Shown: one piece after another, positions 1 to 6,999 of the stretch
Numbering within the stretch: position 1 is the first letter of the stretch
How the letters are laid out: the number at the start of each line of letters is the position of its first letter
Assembly: GCA_028714615.1 (NCBI GenBank)
Contig: JAQTMA010000099.1
Span: forward strand, 5,102 to 14,691
DNA from: Anaerolineaceae bacterium
Lineage (GTDB): Bacteria > Chloroflexota > Anaerolineae > Anaerolineales > Anaerolineaceae
DNA length: 9,590 bases
Direction of reading: 5' to 3'
The notes under the pieces: generated by a model
Seen by the model: the letters and a program-made list of their open reading frames with translations, nothing else
Told to the model about the DNA's origin: nothing
Databases searched by the model: none
Program-made: the position numbers and the translations under genes

Positions 1-1295
1 AGTAGGATGCCAAACTCGTCTCCGCCAATCCTGGCGACCACATCTTGAGCCCGGAAAGCGCTTTTCAACACTTCCGCTGTCTGGCGGAGTAATTCATCCC
101 CGGCCTGATGTCCATGCGTGTCATTGGTTTCCTTGAGCCCATCCACATCGGCCATGAGCACGCTTACCGGGAATTGCCGGCCGTGATCCAGGCGGGCCAA
201 TTCTTCTTCGAAATACCCCCGGTTGTAAATACCGGTTAGGCGGTCGTGAGTGCTCAAATAACGCAACTCATCTTCAACCTTCTTCCGGTCGGTGATATCG
301 CGACCGACTGCCTGAAACTCAACCAATTGTCCGGCTTCATCAAAGATAGCCCGGTTAGACCACTGCTCCCAGGTGATCACACCCGCCCCATTGATCCCGC
401 GATGCTCGAAATTGACCGAAGGGTTTTCTCGCGTGAGCGCAGACAGGTGGGAAATCACGATCGGCCGGTCTTCAGGGGTGATTAACGCGGTGGAGGAAGT
501 GCCGAGCAGCTCTTCACGCTTTTTCCCAGAATACCGGCAATAAGCCTCGTTGACGAAGGTAAGGGTTGTGTCGGGAAGAAAGCGGCAAATTAATTCTGTT
601 TGATCTTCCACGATCGCCCGGAAACGAGCCTCGTTGATCCGCAGAGTTTCTTCTGCACGCTTCCGATCGATCGCCATGGCTACCTGATTGGAGACGAACC
701 CCAATAATTCGCGTTCAGCTTCGCCATAACGCACACCTTCTGTGTAGGTTTGCACGGCGAGAACCCCGATCGTGCGCTCTTGGACGATGAGTGGGATTCC
801 CAGCCAATCAATCGAAGCAGCGCCTACCGGTTCGACGTCACCTCGCTCGACGAGATGGTCAAAGTCAGCCGGGTCCGCCAGTAACGGTTTTCCTGTCCGT
901 AAGACGTATTCGGTCAACCCTCGGCGAGCTCGCATCGGCGAAGGGGGATCGTCATGTTCATCGACAAAATACGGAAAGGAGAGCACATCCGTGACCGGGT
1001 CATACAGGGCAATAAAAAAATTATTGGCCGGCATCAGTTCCCCCAAGGTCTGGTGAATTTCGTGAAAAAGTTCCTGAAGGTTGCGCGTCGAATTGGTTGC
1101 CTGTGAAATCTGGTAAAGTGCAGCTTGCAAACGCTCGTTATATTTTCGCCCAGAATTGTCCGTTTTCCGTTTTTTCTGCGTCTTCTGGGAGGGCCCTCCC
1201 AGACTGGCCGAATGGGAAGATTCTACTTCTACGGGTTGGTGATCTAACTGTGTCGGTATTGGTGAACGGGGGGCGGTTTTGCGTTTGGGGATCAT
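1..1295 (-). CDS. GAF-PAS-GGDEF diguanylate cyclase, 3' end outside window
   Basis: The minus frame is open from the window edge to a stop beyond position 1430 and gives 431 residues here. A basic, polar N-terminus is followed by a GAF-like sensor domain (about residues 60-210, with ASIDWLGIPLI and IGVLAVQTY). A PAS domain follows (about 220-340, with FVNEAYCRYSGKKREELLG and ending in VGRDITDRKK). The GGDEF domain starts at THDRLTGIYNR (349-359). RAQD at 415-418 lies five residues before GGDEF at 424-428, which is the spacing of the RxxD inhibitory c-di-GMP site. The GGDEF motif is intact, so the protein should make c-di-GMP from two GTP and be product-inhibited. Whether an EAL domain follows cannot be seen. 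I chose the ATG at 1295 because GAGG lies six nt upstream; in-frame ATGs at 1307 and 1397 have no SD. No membrane segment is visible, so it is probably a cytosolic sensor. Confidence 0.93.
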   Translation of the reverse strand, partial: MIPKRKTAPRSPIPTQLDHQPVEVESSHSASLGGPSQKTQKKRKTDNSGRKYNERLQAALYQISQATNSTRNLQELFHEIHQTLGELMPANNFFIALYDPVTDVLSFPYFVDEHDDPPSPMRARRGLTEYVLRTGKPLLADPADFDHLVERGDVEPVGAASIDWLGIPLIVQERTIGVLAVQTYTEGVRYGEAERELLGFVSNQVAMAIDRKRAEETLRINEARFRAIVEDQTELICRFLPDTTLTFVNEAYCRYSGKKREELLGTSSTALITPEDRPIVISHLSALTRENPSVNFEHRGINGAGVITWEQWSNRAIFDEAGQLVEFQAVGRDITDRKKVEDELRYLSTHDRLTGIYNRGYFEEELARLDHGRQFPVSVLMADVDGLKETNDTHGHQAGDELLRQTAEVLKSAFRAQDVVARIGGDEFGIL

Positions 1296-1473
1296 CCAAT
1301 TCCTCATGCCTGGATGGAATTTGAATCGTACCGGTACTCTTATAGGATTCGCATTATTAAAGAAAGACAAACCTCTGGATGGGATTGATCGTTTCATTTT
1401 ATGCCGTGCATGATTGGTTGTCAACTCATTTCAGCGATTGATTTCGAGGATAGCATGAAAATGACTTGAAAAC

Positions 1474-1482
1474 TGCTACAAT
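1474..1482 (+). promoter_or_regulatory. Extended -10 promoter candidate for the PHP gene
   Basis: TGCTACAAT fits the extended -10 pattern TGnTATAAT with one mismatch in the hexamer. It would start transcription near 1489, leaving a leader of about 48 nt before the ATG at 1537. No good -35 box lies at the right distance; TTGAAA at 1466-1471 is too close. The site is in the intergenic region between two divergent genes. Assigned by eye. Confidence 0.35.
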
Positions 1483-1536
1483 TACCCGGTAATCCAAGGT
1501 GTGCAATAGGTATGCCGAAATAAGGGAACGGTTCTG

Positions 1537-2208
1537 ATGGTAAAAGTCGAATTTCATTGTCATACCATTTACTCAAAGGATAGCCTGATGCAGCCCGCGG
1601 CATTGGTTGAAACCTGCCGCCAAAAAGGTATTGACCGGGTGATCATCACTGACCACAACGAGATCATTGGAGCTCAGCTCGCGCAGCAGATCGATCCGCA
1701 CCTGGTGATTGTCGGCGAGGAAATCATGACCACCTGCGGTGAGGTCCTGGCAGCGTTTGTGAGCGAACGGATTCCCCCCCACCTGACACCCGAGGACACG
1801 ATTTCCCGGCTACGAGACCAGGGAGCGTTTATCGGCGTTTCGCACCCATTCGATCACCGCCGCAAAGGCGCCTGGCAGTTGGCCGACTTGTTGACGATTG
1901 CTCCCTACGTGGATGCCATCGAAACCTATAACGCCCGCTGCCTTGAGGAATCTCCCAACCGGCTTAGCCAGGCTTTCGCCGCACAGTATGGCTTGCCGGG
2001 GACGGTAGGCTCGGACGCTCACATTGCCTGGGAATTGGGTAGGGCAACTTTACGCTTACCGGATTTCGATTGTCCAGAGGACCTCTGCCTGGCGCTTGAG
2101 CAGGCACAGGTGAGCGGCAGCCTTTCCCCGGGTTGGGTGCATTTTATGTCCTTCGGAGCGCGTATGTGGAAGAAGGCCAGGGGGATCACCCCGGGACATC
2201 ACAAATAG
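1537..2208 (+). CDS. PHP-domain metal-dependent phosphoesterase
   Basis: This 223-residue protein is a compact stand-alone PHP domain (polymerase and histidinol phosphatase family). The metal-site residues are in the usual order: HCH at 7-9, TDHNE at 38-42, GEE at 60-62, SHPFDH at 102-107, ETYN at 129-132 and GSDAH at 158-162. Proteins of this size hydrolyse phosphoesters, including nucleotide phosphates, small RNA fragments or histidinol phosphate. The substrate cannot be told from sequence. There is no signal peptide, so it is expected in the cytosol. The ATG at 1537 begins directly with the first metal-binding strand and has AAGGGA a little upstream. The gene is monocistronic here: a divergent gene lies upstream and a repeat array starts seven bases after its stop. 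The last 30 residues or so are basic and less typical of the family. Confidence 0.9.
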   Translation: MVKVEFHCHTIYSKDSLMQPAALVETCRQKGIDRVIITDHNEIIGAQLAQQIDPHLVIVGEEIMTTCGEVLAAFVSERIPPHLTPEDTISRLRDQGAFIGVSHPFDHRRKGAWQLADLLTIAPYVDAIETYNARCLEESPNRLSQAFAAQYGLPGTVGSDAHIAWELGRATLRLPDFDCPEDLCLALEQAQVSGSLSPGWVHFMSFGARMWKKARGITPGHHK

Positions 2209-2214
2209 TTTTTC

Positions 2215-2304
2215 TCCGTGGTTCTTGACGGACACCTGTCCGTGGTTCTTGACGGATACCTGTCCGTGGTTCTTGACGGACACCTGTCCGTGGTTCTTGA
2301 CGGA
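2215..2304 (+). repeat. Four tandem copies of a 24-bp repeat
   Basis: Units start at 2215, 2239, 2263 and 2287. The first three are full 24-mers made of an 18-bp core plus the spacer CACCTG (TACCTG in unit 2); the fourth keeps only the core. The core reads TCCGT, then GGTTCTTG, then ACGGA, so each core can form a 5-bp hairpin. Across unit borders ACGGACA-CC-TGTCCGT is a 7-bp inverted repeat, which offers an alternative pairing. Every core contains TTGACG, one base from close agreement with a -35 box. Copies differ only at the C/T in unit 2, so the array is either young or kept uniform. Because 24 is a multiple of three, the array stays open in a reading frame, but nothing suggests it is translated. 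Confidence 0.95.
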
Positions 2305-2325
2305 ACGCGAAGGATGCGGTAAATT
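2297..2325 (+). promoter_or_regulatory. Probable tRNA-Leu promoter with -35 inside the last repeat
   Basis: TTGACG at 2297-2302 (five of six consensus bases), a 17-nt spacer and TAAATT at 2320-2325 (four of six). The predicted start is near 2332, two bases before the tRNA. The -35 box belongs to the fourth copy of the 24-bp repeat, so the other copies supply TTGACG boxes 24, 48 and 72 bp further upstream. Assigned by eye. Confidence 0.55.
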
Positions 2326-2333
2326 TGAGGTGC

Positions 2334-2417
2334 GGGGCGATGGCGGAATTGGCAGACGCAGCGGACTTAAAATCCGCCGAGGGAGACCTTGTGTGGGTTC
2401 AAGTCCCACTCGCCCCA
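2334..2417 (+). tRNA. trnL: tRNA-Leu (anticodon UAA)
   Basis: This is an 84-nt class II tRNA that reads UUA/UUG leucine codons. The acceptor stem is GGGGCGA (2334-2340) with TCGCCCC (2410-2416), and A2417 is the discriminator. The anticodon stem is GCGGA/TCCGC around the loop CTTAAAA, which puts TAA at 2368-2370. The long variable arm (2378-2392) is typical of tRNA-Leu. The T arm is GTGGG-TTCAAGT-CCCAC. The 3' CCA is not encoded, so it must be added by nucleotidyltransferase. It stands alone, with its own promoter and terminator. Confidence 0.97.
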
Positions 2418-2425
2418 CTGACTGT

Positions 2426-2461
2426 CATACCAGGCAACCATTCGCTGGTATGTCTTCTTTT
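2426..2461 (+). terminator. Intrinsic terminator after tRNA-Leu
   Basis: CATACCAG (2426-2433) pairs perfectly with CTGGTATG (2445-2452) around an 11-nt loop, followed by the T-rich run TCTTCTTTT. It starts eight bases after the tRNA. An ATG at 2450 sits in the 3' arm, which argues against using that codon as the start of the next gene. Confidence 0.75.
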
Positions 2462-2491
2462 ATCATCGGATGCCGCGACCTTTCCCTTACA

Positions 2492-3247
2492 ATGCCTGAT
2501 CCTGGAACCGCTACGCTCGTCTGCCCGATCTGCCACAAGGATGAGTTCGACCGCCTGGAGAATGGGTTCTTGATCAAGAAAACCGTCTTTGCTTGCCGGG
2601 AATGCCAAACTCGCCTGGAGCAGGCGGGGCAGGGGCGTAAAACTACTTTCCGTATCACGGCGGTTGGCCCGGAATATACAAATTGTGCAATCCTTTTCGA
2701 TGGGATGCGCTGGTCTCCGCAGGAGCTGAACCAGGGTGAGGTTAGCATTTACTCCGATGCCGCTCTGGCGCGCATGGTCCAGGGCGATATCCCGGCCGAG
2801 ATCCTCGCTGAGACTGAGGAGACTCCACCTTTCTCCCTGGATGAAGGCGAGCAATTAATCTTCGCCTTGAGCAACGTCTTCTTCTTTGAAGACCGTTTGT
2901 GGAAAACATCGCAACCCATCCGCTTCAGCTTCCGCGAGACCATCGGGCGTTGGCAGACGGTGAAGCGCCTGCCAGATCCACAACGCAGAGATTTGATTGA
3001 AACACTGGACACCGGCAACTTCTATATCAGCACACGGCGTTATAGCTTTACGGGGTTAAGCCATCATATTGATGAACCCTTCACAAAAATATCCCTCGTG
3101 CTTCCCTCCCAAAACGGCATCGGCATCTCACGGTCGAATTCGACAAAAATGGAGTATTACAAAGGGGGTTACTATTGGCCGTTGCTTGCGGCGGTAATCC
3201 GGGGGCTGATCCGCCGGTCGAGCAGCCCGATAGGTTCACCCGGGTAA
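2492..3247 (+). CDS. Zinc-ribbon protein with a PH-like C-terminal domain
   Basis: The 251-residue product is not a recognised named protein. The N-terminus has a four-cysteine zinc ribbon: CPIC at 11-14 and CREC at 35-38. A middle region has [17 protein letters not shown] near residue 118. The C-terminal part (about 175-241) reads like a bacterial PH-like domain: a [11 protein letters not shown] strand, then an IPxxKI-like turn (EPFTKISLV), then a short strand and the closing helix [14 protein letters not shown]. Such Zn-ribbon plus PH-like proteins are usually uncharacterised. The frame is open upstream through the tRNA, so the longer ORF cannot be the gene. I chose the ATG at 2492 because it lies past the tRNA terminator and just before the zinc ribbon. 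No clear SD precedes it, so the start is uncertain. The gene lies 110 bp before fhs on the same strand, and readthrough between them is possible. Confidence 0.75.
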   Translation: MPDPGTATLVCPICHKDEFDRLENGFLIKKTVFACRECQTRLEQAGQGRKTTFRITAVGPEYTNCAILFDGMRWSPQELNQGEVSIYSDAALARMVQGDIPAEILAETEETPPFSLDEGEQLIFALSNVFFFEDRLWKTSQPIRFSFRETIGRWQTVKRLPDPQRRDLIETLDTGNFYISTRRYSFTGLSHHIDEPFTKISLVLPSQNGIGISRSNSTKMEYYKGGYYWPLLAAVIRGLIRRSSSPIGSPG

Positions 3248-3274
3248 ACGCGGACAGGCGAAAAAATCAGACCC

Positions 3275-3320
3275 TTGTCGGAAACCTGCATATACGTCAC
3301 AATTGCAGTGACAATTTGCA
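3275..3320 (+). promoter_or_regulatory. Possible fhs promoter with repeat elements
   Basis: TTGTCG (3275-3280), 17 nt, then CACAAT (3298-3303) is a weak promoter candidate. Two further patterns overlap it. One is the inverted repeat GTCAC-N7-GTGAC at 3296-3312. The other is a near-direct repeat, ACAATTGCA at 3299-3307 and ACAATTTGCA at 3311-3320, with starts 12 bp apart. These could be an operator, but no regulator is identifiable. The fhs leader would be about 48 nt. Confidence 0.3.
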
Positions 3321-3357
3321 TGGATGCGCATTGAAACCTCGAAAGGAGAATAGCACG

Positions 3358-5283
3358 ATGACTGCTGGTTCTGCTACACCCGGGCTCAGGCGCTTTACGC
3401 CAACCCTGCTCAAACGTAAAATACCGGTTCCTTCTGACATCGAGATCGCCCAAGCCGCGGAGCTTAAACCGATCCTTCAGGTGGCAGAAGAGATCGGGGT
3501 TCTTCCCGAAGAACTCGAACTATATGGACCGTACAAGGCAAAAATCAAACTTGAGATCCTGGAGCGATTGAAGAATGCGCCGGACGGGAAATACATCGAC
3601 GTGACTGCTATCACCCCAACGCCGCTTGGAGAAGGTAAAACCACCACGACGGTTGGCCTGAGCCAGGCGCTGGGCGCTCTTCTGGGTAAGCGGGTCTTTA
3701 CCTGCATTCGCCAACCGAGCCAGGGTCCGACATTTGGGATCAAAGGCGGGGCTGCCGGAGGCGGCTACAGCCAGGTAATTCCGATGGAGGATTTCAACCT
3801 GCACCTTACCGGCGACATTCATGCTATTACGGCAGCCAATAACCTGCTGGCCGCTGCCATCGATGCGCGTATGTTCCACGAAAATGGGGTGTCGGACGAA
3901 ACATTGTTCGACCGTCTGTGCCCGGTCGATAAGCAGGGGCGCCGGCGTTTCTCGCGCGGGATGCGCGGCCGATTGGAGAAACTCGGCATCTCGAAATCTG
4001 ATCCGGAGGAATTGACCCCTGATGAGCGATCTCGTTTTGCTCGCCTGGATCTCGATCCGGCTACGATTACCTGGCGGCGGGTGATGGATGTGAACGACCG
4101 CTTTCTACGAGGAATCACCATCGGGCAGGGAGAAGAAGAGAAAGGTTTCACCCGTGAGACGGGCTTTGATATTTCAGTGGCCAGCGAAATCATGGCCATT
4201 TTAGCTCTCACCAGCGGCCTCAATGATATGCGCGAGCGCTTTGGAAACATGGTGGTGGGCATCAGCCGTGGGGGTGTGGCTGTTACGGCGGATGATCTGG
4301 GAGTGGCCGGAGCACTGGCCGTGCTGATGCGCGATGCGATCAAACCCAACCTGATGCAAACCTTGGAAGGGACGCCGGTTTTCGTGCATGCGGGGCCGTT
4401 TGCGAATATTGCACATGGCAACAGTTCGATACTGGCCGACCAGATCGCATTAAAGCTGGCGGATTATGTGGTGACCGAATCTGGGTTCGGCGCCGATATC
4501 GGCATGGAGAAATTCTTCGACATCAAGTGCCGCTATTCCGGGTTGGTTCCCAACGTCGTGGTGCTGGTTGCGACGATACGAGCGCTCAAGATGCACGGCG
4601 GGGGTCCGAAGGTGGTAGCCGGGAAGCCGCTCGCCGCAGCCTATACAGATGAAAACCTGGACTTGCTAGCCAAGGGGACACCCAACCTGGAACGCCACAT
4701 CGAAACTGCCCGCAAGTTCGGCATCCCGGTGGTGGTAGCTGTCAACCGTTTCGCCACGGATACGCCCGCGGAGGTTGAATTGGTGCGCAAGACGGCATTG
4801 CAAGCAGGAGCGGAATCAGCAGTGGAGTCGAACCACTGGGAAGAGGGCGGAGCCGGGGCAGTGGAATTAGGCAAAGCGGTCATTGCAGCAGCCAACAAAC
4901 CCTCTGATTTCCGCTTCCTTTATCCCGTGGATCTGCCGATCAAAGAAAAGATAGAGATCATTGCCCGTGAAGCCTATGGCGCCGAAGGAGTCGATTTCTC
5001 CCCGCTGGCCGAGGAACGCATCGAGGAATACACCCGGCTCGGTTTTGACCACCTGCCAATCTGCATGGCCAAGACCCACTTAAGTTTGACGTCCGACCCG
5101 AACATCAAAGGACGGCCGACAGGGTTTCGTATCCCGATCCGCGATGTGCGCGCTTCGGTTGGGGCGGGCTTTGTCTATCCGTTGGTGGGAAAAATGAGCA
5201 CTATGCCTGGCCTACCTACTCGCCCGGCCTTCTTCGATATCGACCTGGATCCTGATACAGGCCAGGTAATAGGTTTATCGTAG
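3358..5283 (+). CDS. fhs: Formate-tetrahydrofolate ligase, long form
   Basis: The enzyme joins formate to tetrahydrofolate using ATP to give 10-formyl-THF for purine synthesis, fMet-tRNA and C1 metabolism. The 641-residue protein has the family P-loop [13 protein letters not shown] at 86-98, the [19 protein letters not shown] segment, [40 protein letters not shown] and [13 protein letters not shown]. It is some 80 residues longer than the usual bacterial form of about 556. Part of the excess is a charged insert after [11 protein letters not shown], leading into [20 protein letters not shown]. This insert and the ending [15 protein letters not shown] recall the synthetase domain of eukaryotic C1-THF synthase, from memory. 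I chose the ATG at 3358 because AAAGGAG lies nine nt upstream; the frame is open further upstream but overlaps the previous gene. No folD or other pathway gene is in the window. A strong terminator follows. Confidence 0.97.
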   Translation: MTAGSATPGLRRFTPTLLKRKIPVPSDIEIAQAAELKPILQVAEEIGVLPEELELYGPYKAKIKLEILERLKNAPDGKYIDVTAITPTPLGEGKTTTTVGLSQALGALLGKRVFTCIRQPSQGPTFGIKGGAAGGGYSQVIPMEDFNLHLTGDIHAITAANNLLAAAIDARMFHENGVSDETLFDRLCPVDKQGRRRFSRGMRGRLEKLGISKSDPEELTPDERSRFARLDLDPATITWRRVMDVNDRFLRGITIGQGEEEKGFTRETGFDISVASEIMAILALTSGLNDMRERFGNMVVGISRGGVAVTADDLGVAGALAVLMRDAIKPNLMQTLEGTPVFVHAGPFANIAHGNSSILADQIALKLADYVVTESGFGADIGMEKFFDIKCRYSGLVPNVVVLVATIRALKMHGGGPKVVAGKPLAAAYTDENLDLLAKGTPNLERHIETARKFGIPVVVAVNRFATDTPAEVELVRKTALQAGAESAVESNHWEEGGAGAVELGKAVIAAANKPSDFRFLYPVDLPIKEKIEIIAREAYGAEGVDFSPLAEERIEEYTRLGFDHLPICMAKTHLSLTSDPNIKGRPTGFRIPIRDVRASVGAGFVYPLVGKMSTMPGLPTRPAFFDIDLDPDTGQVIGLS

Positions 5284-5300
5284 CAAATGCAGTCGGAATC

Positions 5301-5338
5301 GAATCAAAAGCGCTCCCGGCCGGGAGCGCTTTTGATTC
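5301..5338. terminator. Bidirectional intrinsic terminator, perfect palindrome
   Basis: GAATCAAAAGCGCTCCCGG (5301-5319) is followed directly by its exact reverse complement (5320-5338). The GC-rich core is flanked by AAAA on the left and TTTT on the right, so on either strand a G+C-rich hairpin is followed by a U run. It lies 17 bp after the fhs stop and 18 bp before the end of the converging minus-strand gene, and should stop transcription from both sides. Confidence 0.93.
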
Positions 5339-5356
5339 CTTCGATTGGCAGTTGGA

Positions 5357-5608
5357 TTAAACAAAAGATAGCAGAAGCGGCGCCAGGGTTGATGGCAATT
5401 CGAAGTTGAACCACGTATCTCCATTTTTCCACGCCAGGTATCCAAAGACGGCGAGACAGCAGCAGCAGAGTAAAACAACAGCTAAAACGATGATGATGAT
5501 CAGGGTGGTATTATTTTTTTTGGGTGGTAGGGGCGGCGGCACGGGCGCTGGTACAGGGTATTCCTGCACCGGACCGGGCTCAGGCGGGGTTGTAAAGTCT
5601 TGGGCCAT
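5357..5608 (-). CDS. Small proline-rich single-pass membrane protein with CCCC motif
   Basis: An 83-residue protein of unknown function. The N-terminus is rich in proline (PPEPGPVQEYPVPAPVPPP), then KKNNTT, then one hydrophobic helix (TLIIIIVLAVVLLCCCCLAV, about 35-54). Four consecutive cysteines sit at the far end of that helix. A short C-terminal part has WKNGDTWFNF. By the positive-inside rule the KK before the helix suggests a cytoplasmic N-terminus. The four cysteines may be acylated or simply occupy the helix border; nothing here decides it. The SD GGAGGAG just before the ATG is excellent, which makes the start firm. It has its own promoter candidate at 5656-5684. Similar short Pro-rich plus CCCC proteins are, as far as I recall, common in Chloroflexota. 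Confidence 0.82.
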   Translation of the reverse strand: MAQDFTTPPEPGPVQEYPVPAPVPPPLPPKKNNTTLIIIIVLAVVLLCCCCLAVFGYLAWKNGDTWFNFELPSTLAPLLLSFV

Positions 5609-5655
5609 ATCTCCTCCAGGAGTTCATCAAAATGGTAGGTAGCGTGACTACCACC

Positions 5656-5684
5656 ATCATAGCGGAAAATGAGAGGTTAGGCAA
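5656..5684 (-). promoter_or_regulatory. Promoter of the CCCC small membrane protein gene
   Basis: On the minus strand TTGCCT (5684-5679), exactly 17 nt, then TATGAT (5661-5656). The predicted start is near 5649, giving a leader of about 40 nt. A small inverted repeat GGTAG-CGTGA-CTACC (5638-5652) covers the start site and could be an operator or a 5' hairpin. Confidence 0.55.
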
Positions 5685-5765
5685 CCGGTTTTGATCGCGA
5701 ATATTCAATTCGTCCAACCAGATTCCGCTTGTGCGTCGACAGACATGCTTTTCTATAATAACGAC

Positions 5766-6101
5766 TTAACGCATATTGTTCGAAAAGGGTATCATGCAGA
5801 AGGGGATGGTCAAAATTCCGGCGAATGCCAAGATAAACAGGCAGATGCCGATCACCGCAAACGCGAGATGTACCCAGCCCAGCACCAACCCTGCCGTTGC
5901 CAGGCCGTCTCCACCCAGGGCGCCGCCGCTCTGACGGATCTCACTCTTGGCCATGTAGCCGGTAATGACGGCGATGATTGCTCCCAGGGTTGGAACCAGG
6001 GTCCACCCGAGGATGCCCGCGACCAGGCTGACGATTGCCATCGTGCTGGTCTGTTGAATGGCAGACGGGGGGTACTGTTGGTACGGGGGTTGAGAAGACA
6101 T
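5766..6101 (-). CDS. DUF4190 membrane protein
   Basis: A 111-residue protein with a short polar tail rich in Q, P and Y (PPYQQYPPS), then two hydrophobic segments (about 21-48 and 69-102). The linker between them, GYMAKSEIRQSGGALGGDGLATAGLVLGWV, spans positions about 48-77 and carries the DUF4190 hallmarks: a basic-acidic E-I-R, a glycine-rich turn, and G-L-A-x-A-G-L-V-L-G at the start of the second helix. The function of the family is unknown; it is usually a small two-helix inner-membrane protein. The start is well supported by AGGAGGT a few bases before the ATG at 6101. It follows the DUF4126 gene on the same strand by 80 bp. A weak promoter, TTGCCA (6150-6145), 17 nt, TCTATT (6127-6122), may serve it separately. 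Residues 20-111 are ordinary for the family. Confidence 0.87.
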   Translation of the reverse strand: MSSQPPYQQYPPSAIQQTSTMAIVSLVAGILGWTLVPTLGAIIAVITGYMAKSEIRQSGGALGGDGLATAGLVLGWVHLAFAVIGICLFILAFAGILTIPFCMIPFSNNMR

Positions 6102-6121
6102 TGTGACCTCCTGAATGGATC

Positions 6122-6150
6122 AATAGATGAATAGGTAGTGCGGATGGCAA
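6122..6150 (-). promoter_or_regulatory. Weak promoter candidate for the DUF4190 gene
   Basis: On the minus strand TTGCCA (6150-6145, five of six consensus bases), 17 nt, TCTATT (6127-6122, four of six). The start would be near 6115, 14 nt before the ATG at 6101, with the SD in between. It lies inside the 80-bp gap after the DUF4126 gene, so cotranscription is equally possible. Confidence 0.3.
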
Positions 6151-6181
6151 GGAGCTAACCGGCTATATCCCGCACAAAGCA

Positions 6182-6751
6182 TTAGGCTTGCGCCGTCATG
6201 CGGCGAGCCCGCCGCCAGAGAAGCCAGATCACCCAGGCGGTGATCAGGATCAACACACATGCCATCACCACCGGCACGATCACCGAAAGGATCGAGACCA
6301 GGGTTGAGATCAGGTCCTCCGCAATGCTGATCGGAATGTTGCCTGCACCAGCGGTTGTGGCGGTGATTGCCGGGCGGACTGCTGCGGATTTCACCACGTG
6401 CACACTCCCGGCGACCAGCAAACCTGCGCCCAAGGCTAACACCGGGTGAACGCTGCTGACGATGTTGGCGCTGGCAGCAAAAGCGATCGCTCCGGCCGTA
6501 GGCCGGATGAACGTCTGGATGACGTCATTGACGTGGTTGACGGCGGGGATTTTATCGGCAAAGAACTCAACCACAGACAGGACCAATAATAAACCGATAA
6601 TCCACCAACTGGTGAGCGCGTCCCAGGGTGATTTCAATGTGATCAGGTGGGTAAAACGGGCCAGGAGGGATAACACCAACAATGGGATGTAGGCATTCAA
6701 TCCCGCACTGGCGGAAAGCCCGAAGGCCGAAAAGATTCCGAAAAGATCCAT
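6182..6751 (-). CDS. DUF4126 multi-pass membrane protein
   Basis: A 189-residue hydrophobic protein. The N-terminal SAFGLSASAGLNAYIPLLVLSLLAR pattern (positions 8-32), the segment VVEFFADKIPAVNHVNDVIQTFIRPTAGA (about 60-88) and the ending ILITAWVIWLLWRRARR are typical of DUF4126. I count four to five membrane helices. The conserved D-K-I-P-x-x-x-H/D-x-x-x-D stretch sits between helices and is the most family-specific part. Function is unknown. AAAGAGGTC directly before the ATG at 6751 is a usable SD. The C-terminal RRARR suggests a cytoplasmic C-terminus. The gene is flanked by other small membrane-protein genes on the same strand, but they are separated by gaps of 80 and about 250 bp, so this is not a tight operon. 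Confidence 0.88.
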   Translation of the reverse strand: MDLFGIFSAFGLSASAGLNAYIPLLVLSLLARFTHLITLKSPWDALTSWWIIGLLLVLSVVEFFADKIPAVNHVNDVIQTFIRPTAGAIAFAASANIVSSVHPVLALGAGLLVAGSVHVVKSAAVRPAITATTAGAGNIPISIAEDLISTLVSILSVIVPVVMACVLILITAWVIWLLWRRARRMTAQA

Positions 6752-6887
6752 GACCTCTTTCCTTCTATGTTTGTAGTTCGAGCCAGCGAACTATGTTACC
6801 CCGGCTCATCCCCATACCTTCTCTTCATCATATACGTAGAAGGCTCAATTTAGTGTCAGAATGGGCCAAATTGCTCTGCTGTATACA

Positions 6888-6945
6888 TCCTCGGCAGTCA
6901 TCTGTTGTATCATAAATTCTAGAATAGAAATGCCTGTGCCGAGGA
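6888..6945. repeat. Long-range 9-bp inverted repeat in the 6752-6999 gap
   Basis: TCCTCGGCA (6888-6896) and TGCCGAGGA (6937-6945) are exact reverse complements, 40 bp apart. The AT-rich loop contains the perfect palindrome ATTCTAGAAT (6916-6925). No T run follows either arm, so it is not a classic terminator. It lies between the end of the DUF2085 gene and the start of the DUF4126 gene and could be a regulatory site or a folded mRNA leader. Apart from this I see nothing definite in 6752-6999: no credible ORF, no clear promoter. Confidence 0.6.
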
Positions 6946-6999
6946 CGACGTTATGAGCACGTACGGTAACTACTCGTTCGCGAAGGTCTCCCGTCCGAG

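Noticed and set aside
2215..2304. CRISPR array.
   Set aside because: Units are directly adjacent with a constant 6-bp spacer; there are no variable spacers and no cas genes.
2056..2418. Minus-strand ORF with SVKNHGQV repeats.
   Set aside because: It is the reverse reading of the repeats and tRNA and overlaps the end of the PHP gene; no SD.
2225..2491. The open frame that joins the 24-bp repeats, the tRNA and the zinc-ribbon gene into a 340-residue protein.
   Set aside because: It would translate through a complete tRNA gene and its terminator. The repeat length is a multiple of three, which keeps the frame open by accident.
3819..4421. Minus-strand ORF of 200 codons inside fhs.
   Set aside because: Composition is Ser/Arg/Pro-rich as in shadow frames; the plus strand encodes conserved Fhs motifs throughout.
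6139..6174. Terminator between the DUF4126 and DUF4190 genes from TGCGG/CCGCA.
   Set aside because: The stem is short and bulged and no T run follows on the minus strand.
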